Counted from the stretch's first letter, positions 1-10,705 are shown. The stretch: 10,741 nt of DNA from Acidobacteriota bacterium (GCA_016177515.1 JACOUZ010000344.1:1-10741), one strand, 5' to 3'. Notes: generated from the sequence alone by a model not told the origin. Program-made: numbers and translations.

Positions 1-471
1 CGCGAAGCGCAGCGCCCTCTTTCCGGCCTCGAAGGAGCTTCGGAGCGGGAGAGGGTGCTCGGCGGCGATCGACTTCAGGCGGCAGCGGGAGGCCGGCAGG
101 CGCAGGTCTTCGAGGGCCGCCTGGAGGGCGGGCGGGAGCGCGGCGCCGCCCCGCTTCAACGCGTCCTCGCGGCGCGGATGGATGACCAGGCCGTCGAGCG
201 CGCGCCTGCCGCCCGCCTCCTTGAACCTCTGCAGGAAGCCTGCGGTCATCGCCGGGGCGGCCTTGCCATACGCCAGAAGGAGCAGGCGGCCCTTCTTCTC
301 CATGGCGATGGCGCGGCCGCAGAGACCGAGGTGGTCGGGGCGTGCGTGCACCGCCCGGCGCACCGCCCCCGCGGGGTCGCAGGCGGCCAGGGCCTCCTGT
401 GCGATCGCGTGGAGAAGTTGTGCCGCAAGGCTTGCGCCCGGGGGCACCCCGGACCCTTTGTGGGTCACCAT
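1..471 (-). CDS. Glycerate 2-kinase (DUF4147/MOFRL family), N-terminal part, cut by the window edge
   Basis: This is the N-terminal 157 codons of a minus-strand gene that runs off the left edge with no stop. The translation has the usual start of the DUF4147 glycerate kinase family. An amphipathic helix with an AxxACDPAGAVRRAV segment (about residues 26-40) is followed by LLLLAYGKAAPAMTAGF (about 70-86), the conserved GKAA/AM motif. Next come a GLVIHPRR strand and AAEHPLPLRSSFEAGKRAL near the edge, matching the family's xGHPxPDxxSxxAGxxxL block. Family members phosphorylate D-glycerate to 2-phosphoglycerate in the cytoplasm with ATP. The ATG at 471 is preferred because the family-like sequence begins shortly after it. 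Its Shine-Dalgarno is weak (GGACAGG upstream). The frame stays open to another ATG at 546, but that start lacks a ribosome binding site and abuts the promoter of the divergent gene. The C-terminal MOFRL domain lies outside the window, so the kinase assignment rests on the N-terminal motifs only. Confidence 0.72.
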   Translation of the reverse strand, partial: MVTHKGSGVPPGASLAAQLLHAIAQEALAACDPAGAVRRAVHARPDHLGLCGRAIAMEKKGRLLLLAYGKAAPAMTAGFLQRFKEAGGRRALDGLVIHPRREDALKRGGAALPPALQAALEDLRLPASRCRLKSIAAEHPLPLRSSFEAGKRALRFA

Positions 472-549
472 GTTCGCAGCCTGTCCGCAAGCCCTCGCCG
501 GGCGATGCTTCTCGCGGGACCCATCCGCGAACCCCGCGCCCCTCATGTA

Positions 550-579
550 TTGACAAGAATTCAACGACTCTGATATAAG
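550..579 (+). promoter_or_regulatory. Sigma-70-type promoter of the HU gene
   Basis: A perfect -35 hexamer TTGACA at 550-555 is followed by an 18-nt spacer and TATAAG at 574-579, five of six matches to the -10 consensus. The alternative -10, GATATA at 572-577, gives a 16-nt spacer. It reads rightward into the HU gene and would give a leader of about 60 nt. The local sequence is clearly more AT-rich than its surroundings. The element lies in the divergent region with the glycerate kinase gene. Confidence 0.75.
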
Positions 580-628
580 CCGGTCACGGTACGGGAATTG
601 TTCTCGATTCGTTTCACCACAACGCATT

Positions 629-643
629 CACCTCGAGGAGGTG
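629..643 (+). promoter_or_regulatory. Ribosome binding site of the HU gene inside a perfect hairpin
   Basis: The strong Shine-Dalgarno AGGAGG (636-641) lies 6 nt before the ATG at 648. It is inside a perfect inverted repeat: CACCTC (629-634), triloop GAG (635-637), GAGGTG (638-643). Folding would place most of the Shine-Dalgarno in the 3' arm and loop. The inverted repeat is seen directly; a regulatory role is inference. Confidence 0.65.
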
Positions 644-647
644 TCGC

Positions 648-920
648 ATGAACAAGGCGGATCTTATCGACAAGATCGCCAAGGACGCGAAGATCAGCAA
701 GACCGCCTCCGGCAAGGCGCTCGACTCGCTGGTCGACGGCGTCACGAAGGCGCTCAAGAAGGGCGACCGGGTCGCACTGGTCGGCTTCGGGACCTTCACG
801 GTCTCCAAGCGCAAGGCTCGAGTGGGCCGCAACCCGCAGACGGGCGAGCAGATCGAGATCAAGGCGCGCAAGGTGGCGCGTTTCCGTCCGGGCAAGGAAC
901 TCGCAGCCTCCATTCGTTAA
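648..920 (+). CDS. hup: HU family DNA-binding protein
   Basis: A 90-residue protein, the normal HU length. The N-terminal helical dimerisation region (MNKADLIDKIA) is followed by the hydrophobic core around VALVGFGTF (42-50). The beta-ribbon DNA-binding arm (about 53-75) contains the signature KARVGRNPQTG, with Pro63 in RNP, the residue that intercalates at DNA kinks in HU and IHF. The end, RFRPGKELAASIR, is typical. HU is a homodimeric or heterodimeric nucleoid protein that bends DNA and helps constrain supercoils. The start is fixed by the AGGAGG 6 nt upstream. The gene is monocistronic, with its own promoter at 550-579, and converges with the end of the gyrase-carboxylase unit. The family cannot be confused with much else; IHF is less likely because there are no IHF-specific extensions. 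The suffix (hupA or hupB) cannot be decided. Confidence 0.97.
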   Translation: MNKADLIDKIAKDAKISKTASGKALDSLVDGVTKALKKGDRVALVGFGTFTVSKRKARVGRNPQTGEQIEIKARKVARFRPGKELAASIR

Positions 921-970
921 GATCCGCGGGAACCTGACCGGCTGAGACGGAGAGGGCGGTGTCCTCGACC

Positions 971-1020
971 AGGGGGCATCGCCCTTTCCATGTCCGCGCC
1001 CGGCGGCGGCCGCGCGCGGA
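971..1020. terminator. GC-rich stem-loops between convergent genes, possible terminator region
   Basis: Between the HU stop (920) and the carrier protein stop (1036) there are two potential stem-loops. One spans 971-987: AGGGGGC, loop ATC, GCCCTTT, with two G-T pairs. The other has perfect 7-nt arms TCCGCGC (993-999) and GCGCGGA (1014-1020) around a 14-nt G+C-only loop. Neither is followed by a clear T-tract on either strand, so they are not textbook intrinsic terminators. Their position between converging genes is the main reason to list them. Confidence 0.3.
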
Positions 1021-1035
1021 TCCCGGCCCGGCGCG

Positions 1036-1569
1036 CTATTCCACCGTGAACAGGGCAGCCCCCGCCTCCACCGTGTCCCCCGGCTGCACGTGCAGGCGGG
1101 CGAGGCGGCCGCCCTTCGGCGCCGGGATCTCGTTCTCCATCTTCATCGCCTCGACCACGACCACCCCCTGCCCCTCACGGACCTGTCCGCCTTCAGGCGC
1201 CAGGAGGGCGGCGATCTTTCCCGGCATGATGGCGCGCACCTCGACCGGGCCCTCCTGCGCCGGCCTGGGCGCGGCGGAGCGCTTCAGCGGATCGAGCAGC
1301 CGCACCGCATAGTGGCGGCCGCCGATCACGACGCCGTAGCGCGTCTCCCCGGAAGCAGCCCCCCGGCCGTTCCCACCGCCCGGCCCCGGGTCGCGCACGA
1401 CCGCCGCCTCGCGCACTCTGCCTTCGATCGACAGGACGACGCTCGCGCCGTCCCCCCGGCGCTCGACCTCGCGGCGCGCGCCGTCGAGGGTGACCGCGAA
1501 GCGGCCGGCGCCCCGCGGCTCGACCTCGAGGCTCCATTCCTTTGTCCCGACGCGGGCGAGGTAGCGCAT
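1036..1569 (-). CDS. Biotin carboxyl carrier protein of an acyl-CoA carboxylase
   Basis: A 177-residue biotin/lipoyl attachment protein. The C-terminal third (about 108-177) is the biotinyl domain. It has the canonical VEAMKMENEI motif (139-148), with Lys143 the predicted biotinylation site, the upstream IMPGKI strand, and the closing VQPGDTVEAGAALF. The N-terminal part (1-95) is predicted to be beta-rich: RVGTKEWSLEVEP, RYGVVIGGRHYAVRLLDP. It resembles the BT-type barrel that joins biotin carboxylase to carrier in propionyl-CoA carboxylase alpha chains (inference). A Gly/Pro linker lies at about 61-70. It carries carboxylate from the biotin carboxylase to the carboxyltransferase encoded just upstream. 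It starts 3 nt after the biotin carboxylase stop, with GGAGG 8 nt before the ATG, inside the end of that gene. It is the last gene of the unit. Activation needs a biotin ligase from elsewhere in the genome. Confidence 0.93.
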   Translation of the reverse strand: MRYLARVGTKEWSLEVEPRGAGRFAVTLDGARREVERRGDGASVVLSIEGRVREAAVVRDPGPGGGNGRGAASGETRYGVVIGGRHYAVRLLDPLKRSAAPRPAQEGPVEVRAIMPGKIAALLAPEGGQVREGQGVVVVEAMKMENEIPAPKGGRLARLHVQPGDTVEAGAALFTVE

Positions 1570-1572
1570 CGC

Positions 1573-3213
1573 TCAGGCCTCCGGCCGCCGCACCTGGCGG
1601 CTTTCCATGAGCGCGCGCCGGCCGGCGGCGGACCACGGGCTCAGCCCCGCGTACGGCTCATCCCTCCCGGCGCGGCCGATCTCCTCGGTGGCGCGGATGG
1701 CGGCGGCGATCGCCGCGATTTCGGCCTCCGGGCCGGTATCCAGGATGGCGGGCGCCAGCCGCGGCATGAGGCGATCGACCATGCCGATGTCGAGGCGGCC
1801 CGCCACGAAATCGGGATCGTTGAGGAGCTCCCGGTGGAACGGCAGCGTCGTCCGGACCCCGGGGCCGGCGATCACGAACTCGTCGACCGCGCGGCGCAGG
1901 CGGGCCAGCGCCTCGTCGCGGTCCCGCCCCCAGGCGACCAGCTTGGCGATGAGGGCGTCGTAGTGCAGGGGGATCTCTTCCCCCGGCTGCAGCGCCGTGT
2001 CCACCCGGATGCCGGGGCCGGACGGGAGGCGCAGGACGACGACGCGCCCCGGCGACGGCAGGAAGCCGTTCGCCGGGTCTTCGGCCAGGACGCGGCATTC
2101 GATCGCCCAGCCCCGCGGCTGCAACTCCTCCTGGCGGAGGCCCAGCGGCCTGCCGCCGGCGATCTCGATCTGCGCGCGCACCAGGTCGACGCCCGTCACC
2201 ATCTCCGTCACCGGGTGCTCAACCTGGATCCGGGCGTTGACCTCCATGAAATACGGCCGCCCCGACTCGTCCACGAGGAACTCGATGGTGCCGGCGTTGC
2301 GGTAGCCGCAGGCCCCGACCACCTCGAGCGCCAGGGCCCCCATGCGGGCGCGGCCGGCAGGGCGCAGGGCGAACGACGGCGCCTCCTCCACCAGCTTCTG
2401 GTGGCGGCGCTGCGCCGAGCATTCCCTCTCGCCCAGGTGCACCGCGTGGCCGTGGTGGTCCGCCAGGACCTGGATCTCGACGTGCCGCACCCTCTCCATG
2501 AACTTCTCGGCATAGATGCCGTCGTCGCCGAAGGCGGAGCGCGCCTCGGAGCGGGCGGCCCTCACGGCCGAATCGAGATGGGCCTCCGAGCGCACCACGC
2601 GCATCCCTTTGCCGCCCCCGCCGGCGGCCGCCTTCAGCATGATCGGGTAGCCGCTCTTCCGGGCGAAGGCGGCGATCGCGGCGGTGTCGGCCGCCCGATC
2701 GAGGAGGCCGGGGATGACCGGCACGCCCCGCTTCTCCATCAGGCGCCGCGCCTCGACCTTGTCCCCCACCAGGCGCAGGGTCTCGGCGGGCGGACCGATG
2801 AACAGGAGACCCGCGGCGCCGACGGCCCGGGCGAACTCCGGGTTCTCGGCCAGGAACCCGTATCCCGGGTGGACAGCGTCGGCCCCGGCCTGCCGCGCAG
2901 CCTTCAGGATCGCCTCGATGTCCAGATAGGACGCCGCGGCCTGGGAAGGGCCGACACAGAACGCCGCGTCCGCCAGGCGCACCGGCAGGGTGTCGCGGTC
3001 GGCCTCGGAATAGACCATCGCCGGAGAGATACCCGCCTCGCGGCAGGCGCGCAGGACGCGCAGGGCGATCTCCCCCCGGTTGGCGATGAGGATGCGGCGG
3101 ATCGGGCGGGCGTCCGGAGGCGCTTCCCGGCGGGCGCCCGCGCGGCCGCGGGCGCCGACCTTCGGGGCGGCCGCCCGGGGGGCTTGCTTCGCTTCCTTCG
3201 ACCTGTGGCGCAT
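1573..3213 (-). CDS. accC: Biotin carboxylase subunit of an acyl-CoA carboxylase
   Basis: A 546-residue ATP-grasp protein that carboxylates biotin on the carrier using ATP and bicarbonate. The biotin carboxylase N-domain starts at IRRILIANRGEIALRV (38-53), with HPGYGFLAENPEF at 115-127. The ATP-grasp domain has the glycine-rich loop AAAGGGGKGM (195-204) and EKFMERVRHVEIQVLAD (236-252). It continues with RECSAQRRHQKLVEEAPS (263-280) and MEVNARIQVEHPVTEM (323-338), holding the active-site R and E of RIQVEHP. The C-domain (about 370-480) includes AIECRVLAEDP. The tail ends in SPWSAAGRR, common in carboxylases whose carrier is a separate protein. AccC is usually about 450 residues; the extra length is a 37-residue Arg/Ala-rich N-terminus and a C-terminal linker. 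The ATG at 3213 is the only possible start; GGAGG lies 11 nt upstream. It lies 38 nt after the carboxyltransferase gene. The symbol accC is by homology; the acyl-CoA substrate is not shown by this subunit. Confidence 0.95.
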   Translation of the reverse strand: MRHRSKEAKQAPRAAAPKVGARGRAGARREAPPDARPIRRILIANRGEIALRVLRACREAGISPAMVYSEADRDTLPVRLADAAFCVGPSQAAASYLDIEAILKAARQAGADAVHPGYGFLAENPEFARAVGAAGLLFIGPPAETLRLVGDKVEARRLMEKRGVPVIPGLLDRAADTAAIAAFARKSGYPIMLKAAAGGGGKGMRVVRSEAHLDSAVRAARSEARSAFGDDGIYAEKFMERVRHVEIQVLADHHGHAVHLGERECSAQRRHQKLVEEAPSFALRPAGRARMGALALEVVGACGYRNAGTIEFLVDESGRPYFMEVNARIQVEHPVTEMVTGVDLVRAQIEIAGGRPLGLRQEELQPRGWAIECRVLAEDPANGFLPSPGRVVVLRLPSGPGIRVDTALQPGEEIPLHYDALIAKLVAWGRDRDEALARLRRAVDEFVIAGPGVRTTLPFHRELLNDPDFVAGRLDIGMVDRLMPRLAPAILDTGPEAEIAAIAAAIRATEEIGRAGRDEPYAGLSPWSAAGRRALMESRQVRRPEA

Positions 3214-3251
3214 GGCGAGGATGGCCTCCGGGCCGCGGCTCGACGATCGAT

Positions 3252-4799
<1,548 letters not shown>

Positions 4800-4800
4800 A

Positions 4801-5469
4801 CTACGAGCCGGCCCGCATCTGCTGCGGCAGCTTCTCCCAGTCCTTGAGGAACTTCTTCAGGCCGACGTCGGTGAGGGGGTGCCGGATGATCGCCTCCAGC
4901 ACGCCGAACGGCATGGTGGCGACGTCGGCGCCGGCCCTGGCGGCATCCACGACGTGCAGGGGATTGCGGATGCTGGCCGCCAGTATCCCGCACTTGAATT
5001 CGTAGTTGTCGAAGATGACCCGGATGTCGCGGACGATGTCCATGCCGACGTGGCTGATGTCGTCCAGCCGGCCGATGAACGGGCTGACGTATGCCGCCCC
5101 GGCCTTCGCCGCCAGCAGCGCCTGCGGCGACGAGAAGATGAGCGTCGTGTTGACGCGAATCCCCTCCGACGACAGCGTCCGGATTGCCCGGAGCCCTTCG
5201 CGGATCATCGGGATCTTGATCACGACGTTCGGGGCGCCGATCTTGCGCATGATCTCCCGGCCCTCGCGGATCATGTCGTCCGTGGTGGTCGCGACCACCT
5301 CGGCGCTGACCGGCCCCGGGACGATGGCGCAGATCTGCCGCACGACATCCAGAAAGTCCTTTCCCTCCTTCGCCACCAGAGAGGGGTTGGTCGTCACGCC
5401 GTCGAGGATGCCCCACGAGTGGGCCTCGCGGATCTCGTCGATGTTCGCCGTGTCCAAAAAGATCTTCAT
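4801..5469 (-). CDS. talC: Transaldolase, small TalC/FSA-type subfamily
   Basis: A 222-residue TIM-barrel class I aldolase, the length of the short transaldolase/fructose-6-phosphate aldolase family. It begins MKIFLDTANIDEI and has GVTTNPSLVAKEG (24-36). The Schiff-base lysine is Lys85 in VVIKIPM, followed by NTTLIFSSPQALLAAKAGA (107-125), SPFIGRLDD (129-137) and ATMPFGVLEAIIRHPLTD (184-201). Transaldolase moves a dihydroxyacetone unit between sugar phosphates in the pentose phosphate pathway. Two residues that separate the activities favour transaldolase over fructose-6-phosphate aldolase: Glu57, where the E. coli aldolase FsaA has Gln59, and Phe131, where it has Tyr131. The ATG overlaps the gyrA stop as ATGA. 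A good Shine-Dalgarno (AGGAG, 5 nt before) sits in the gyrA 3' end. Some databases might label such a protein fsa; the residue evidence argues against that. Confidence 0.93.
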   Translation of the reverse strand: MKIFLDTANIDEIREAHSWGILDGVTTNPSLVAKEGKDFLDVVRQICAIVPGPVSAEVVATTTDDMIREGREIMRKIGAPNVVIKIPMIREGLRAIRTLSSEGIRVNTTLIFSSPQALLAAKAGAAYVSPFIGRLDDISHVGMDIVRDIRVIFDNYEFKCGILAASIRNPLHVVDAARAGADVATMPFGVLEAIIRHPLTDVGLKKFLKDWEKLPQQMRAGS

Positions 5470-8012
5470 TCCGTCTCCTCCCGGTCCGGCCCGTTCCCGC
5501 CCGCGGGCGCCGCCGCCGTTCCGCCGGCCGCCCCGATCGTCCCGCCGATCCCCTCCCCCGGCTGGTCGGCGTCCCCCTCCGCCACCCGGGCCACCGCCAC
5601 CACCGCGTCGCCCTCCTCGAGATGGATGAGCCGCACCCCCTGCGTGGGGCGGCCGAGGAGGGAGATGTCGCGCACGTTGGTCCGGATGATCTTGCCGAAC
5701 GCGGTGATCACCACGACCTGGTCGTCCGCGGAGACCTCCATCACCTGGACCACTGGCCCCGTCTTCTCGGTCACCTTGAGGTTGATGATGCCCGTCCCGC
5801 CCCTTCCCTGCAGCCGGTATTCCTCGACCGCCGTGCGCTTGGCGCAGCCCTTCTCGGTGACCGTCAGGATGGTGCTTCCCTCCCGCGAGGACAGGCTGTC
5901 CATCTCGACCACCGCGTCGTCTCCCTGGAGGCGCATGCCGATGACGCCGTGGGCGCCGCGCCCCATCGGCCGGACGCCGTCCTCCTGGAAGCGGATCGCC
6001 TGTCCCTGGGCGGTGGCCATGAAGACCACCTGCCTCCCGTCCGTCAGCTTGACCGACAGCAGCTCGTCCCCCTCGTCCACGCCGACGGCGATGATGCCGC
6101 CGGCGCGCGGGTTGGCATAGGCCGACAGGGCGGTCTTCTTGATCGTCCCCCTGCGGGTGCAGAAGACGACGTAGCGATCCTCGCCGAATTCCTTGGTGGG
6201 CACCAGGGAGGCGACCTTCTCCTCCGGAGTCAGCTCCACGAAGTTGACGATGTTCTTCCCCTTGCCGGCCGCGCCGATCTGCGGGATCTCGTGCACCTTC
6301 AGCCAGTGCACGCGGCCGCGGGTGGTGAAGATCAGGATCGAGGCGTGCGTGGAGGCGACGAACAGGTGCTCGACGAAGTCCTCCTCGCGCGTCGTCATGC
6401 CGATCTTCCCCTTGCCGCCCCGCCTCTGGCTGCGGTAGAGCGTGAGGGGATTGCGCTTCATGTAGCCGGCGTGCGAGACGGTGATCACCATGTCCTCCTC
6501 GGCGATCATGTCCTCGACCGAGATCTCGCCGGCCATCGGGATGATCTCGGTGCGGCGCGCGTCGGCGTAGTTCTTGCGTATGTCCTTCAGCTCGTCGACG
6601 ATGAGGCCGAACACCAGCCGCTCGTTGCCCAGGATCTCCTTCAGCCGGGCGATCTGCTTCAGCGTGTCGGTGTACTCGTCGACGATCTTCTGGCGCTCCA
6701 GGCCGGTCAGGCGCTGCAGCTTCATGTCCAGGATCGCCTGCGCCTGGATGTCCGACAGCCTGAAGCGCAGGCGCATCGCCTGCCGGGCGTCGTCCGGCGT
6801 CTTGGCGGCGCGGATGAGGGCGACCATCTCGTCCAGATTGTCGAGCGCGATCTTGAGCCCCTCGAGGACGTGGGCCCGCTCTTCGGCCCGGGCCAGCTCG
6901 AACACCGTCCGGCGGGTGATGACCTCGCGGCGGTGCTCGATGAAGTGGCCGATCATCGCCTTGAGATTCAGGACCTGGGGCCGGTTGTTCACGATCGCCA
7001 GGAAGATGGCGCCGAAGGTCTCCTGCATCTGGGTGTGTTTGTAGACGTTGTTGAGGATGACCTTGGGCACGGCGTCGCGCCTCATGTCGAGGACGACGCG
7101 GATGCCGTCGCGGTCGGACTCGTCGCGGATGTCGGTGATGCCGTCGATCTTCTTGTCGTTCACCAGGGAGGCGATCTGCTCGATCAGCCGCGTCTTGTTG
7201 ACCTGGTACGGGATCTGGGTGATGACGATGCGGTCCTTGCCGCGCTTGCCGCCCTCCTCGACGGTCGCCCGGGCGCGCATCACGATGATGCCGCGGCCGG
7301 TGCGGTACGCCTGGACGATCCCCTCCTTCCCGAGGATGTAGCCGGCGGTCGGGAAGTCGGGGCCCTTGACGTGCTGCATCAGCTCGTCGATGGTGATGTC
7401 CGGGTTTTCGATCTGGGCGATGACGGCGTCCACGACCTCGCCCATGTTGTGCGGCGGTATGTTGGTGGCCATGCCGACCGCGATGCCGGACGAGCCGTTG
7501 ACCAGGAGGTTCGGGAAGCGGCCCGGGAGGACCAGGGGCTCCTGCTGCTGGCCGTCGTAGTTCGGGCCGAAGTCGACGGTCTCCTTGTCGATGTCGGCCA
7601 GCATCTCGTGCGCCAGCTTCGACATCCGGACCTCGGTGTAGCGCATGGCGGCCGGGGCGTCGCCGTCTATCGATCCGAAGTTTCCCTGTCCGTCCACCAG
7701 CGGGTAGCGCATCGAGAAGTCCTGCGCCAGCCGCACGATGGTGTCGTAGATGGCCGTGTCGCCGTGCGGATGGAATTTTCCCATCACGTCTCCGACGATG
7801 CGGGCCGCCTTCTTGTACGGCTTGTCGTGGTGGTTGCCCGCCTCGTGCATGGCGTACAGCACGCGGCGGTGCACCGGCTTGAAGCCGTCCCGCACGTCGG
7901 GCAGGGCCCTGCCGATGATCACGCTCATCGCGTAATCGAGGTAGGACCTCCGCATCTCGGTTTCGATGCTGACCTTGGAGTGGTCCGGAGCGGCCTGCTG
8001 GGTCTCGTCCAT
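5466..8012 (-). CDS. gyrA: DNA gyrase subunit A
   Basis: An 848-residue type IIA topoisomerase A subunit. With GyrB it introduces negative supercoils using ATP. The breakage-reunion domain begins near SYLDYAMSVIIGRALPDVRD (23-42). The quinolone-resistance region HPHGDTAIYDTIVRLAQ is at 81-97. Thr86 and Asp90 align with E. coli Ser83 and Asp87, so no obvious resistance change is present. The catalytic tyrosine is Tyr125 in AMRYTEVRMS. The coiled-coil arm (about 370-480) contains DIQAQAILDMKLQRLTGLE. The C-terminal beta-pinwheel carries an intact GyrA box QRRGGKG (529-535), which distinguishes it from ParC. After the pinwheel there is a 38-residue Gly/Ala/acidic tail (811-848). The ATG at 8012 lies 5 nt after the gyrB stop; the GAGG overlapping that stop is only 3 nt from the ATG, so translation may rely on coupling. 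The stop overlaps the talC start. Confidence 0.98.
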   Translation of the reverse strand: MDETQQAAPDHSKVSIETEMRRSYLDYAMSVIIGRALPDVRDGFKPVHRRVLYAMHEAGNHHDKPYKKAARIVGDVMGKFHPHGDTAIYDTIVRLAQDFSMRYPLVDGQGNFGSIDGDAPAAMRYTEVRMSKLAHEMLADIDKETVDFGPNYDGQQQEPLVLPGRFPNLLVNGSSGIAVGMATNIPPHNMGEVVDAVIAQIENPDITIDELMQHVKGPDFPTAGYILGKEGIVQAYRTGRGIIVMRARATVEEGGKRGKDRIVITQIPYQVNKTRLIEQIASLVNDKKIDGITDIRDESDRDGIRVVLDMRRDAVPKVILNNVYKHTQMQETFGAIFLAIVNNRPQVLNLKAMIGHFIEHRREVITRRTVFELARAEERAHVLEGLKIALDNLDEMVALIRAAKTPDDARQAMRLRFRLSDIQAQAILDMKLQRLTGLERQKIVDEYTDTLKQIARLKEILGNERLVFGLIVDELKDIRKNYADARRTEIIPMAGEISVEDMIAEEDMVITVSHAGYMKRNPLTLYRSQRRGGKGKIGMTTREEDFVEHLFVASTHASILIFTTRGRVHWLKVHEIPQIGAAGKGKNIVNFVELTPEEKVASLVPTKEFGEDRYVVFCTRRGTIKKTALSAYANPRAGGIIAVGVDEGDELLSVKLTDGRQVVFMATAQGQAIRFQEDGVRPMGRGAHGVIGMRLQGDDAVVEMDSLSSREGSTILTVTEKGCAKRTAVEEYRLQGRGGTGIINLKVTEKTGPVVQVMEVSADDQVVVITAFGKIIRTNVRDISLLGRPTQGVRLIHLEEGDAVVAVARVAEGDADQPGEGIGGTIGAAGGTAAAPAGGNGPDREETE

Positions 8013-8017
8013 CGTCC

Positions 8018-10432
<2,415 letters not shown>

Positions 10433-10631
10433 CGCCTTGTCTCCCTTGGCGGCAGCCACTACAGGGCTCCATATCGTTCGCGGTTCACGGGCGGCATCGC
10501 GAGGGGCAACGAATGCTCTTGATCCCTGAAAATCGTTCGATTCGGGGGGACGGTTCGGACGGGCTGTTCACTCCGGACCCGGGGACCCGCCCGCGGACTT
10601 ACTCCGGTCTTCCGGCCTCGACCGGGGCGGG
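10433..10631 (-). promoter_or_regulatory. Long gyrB leader with inverted and direct repeats
   Basis: This stretch has no convincing gene. It lies between the inferred gyrB transcription start (about 10625) and the ATG at 10432. It holds a perfect inverted repeat AATCG-TT-CGATT at 10531-10542 (plus-strand reading). The 8-mer ATCGTTCG occurs at 10532-10539 and again at 10473-10480. The 7-mer ACTCCGG occurs at 10570-10576 and 10601-10607, 31 nt apart. A small GC hairpin CCGG-AAGA-CCGG (minus-strand reading) sits near 10605-10616. Any regulatory role is inference; gyrase genes are often regulated by supercoiling. Confidence 0.35.
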
Positions 10632-10661
10632 ATTTTATCACACCGCCGGAGGAGACGGCAA
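10632..10661 (-). promoter_or_regulatory. Probable sigma-70-type promoter of the gyrB operon
   Basis: On the minus strand, TTGCCG (10656-10661, four of six consensus matches) is followed by an 18-nt spacer and TAAAAT (10632-10637, five of six matches). A TGTGA immediately before the -10 gives partial extended -10 character. It is the best promoter-like site upstream of gyrB and would start transcription near 10625. A GC-rich stretch lies between the -10 and the expected start. Confidence 0.5.
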
Positions 10662-10676
10662 CGACGAGGGGCGGGA

Positions 10677-10705
10677 TTTACGTCCGGAAGGTGCGCCTAT
10701 ATAGA
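10677..10705 (+). promoter_or_regulatory. Possible divergent promoter at the AT-rich right edge
   Basis: On the plus strand, TTTACG (10677-10682), a 17-nt spacer and TATAGA (10700-10705) resemble a sigma-70 promoter reading out of the window. The -10 overlaps a perfect 8-bp palindrome CTATATAG (10697-10704) and the arms CCTAT (10696-10700) and ATAGG (10708-10712). The last 22 bases are AT-rich. No downstream gene is visible, so this is tentative. Confidence 0.25.

Noticed and set aside
55..573. A 172-codon plus-strand open frame at the left edge
   Set aside because: The opposite strand encodes a recognisable glycerate kinase N-terminus over the same bases, and this frame also runs through the HU promoter.
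7743..7772. Possible fluoroquinolone-resistance substitution in GyrA
   Set aside because: Thr86 at the E. coli Ser83 position is a common wild-type residue in many bacteria and Asp90 is retained, so no resistance inference is justified.
10459..10641. A 60-codon minus-strand leader ORF whose TAG overlaps the alternative gyrB GTG (TAGTG)
   Set aside because: Its GTG start lies at the inferred -10 element, so it would precede the transcription start. The product is Arg/Pro-rich with no family resemblance and no ribosome binding site. The overlap with the alternative GTG is noted as a curiosity only.
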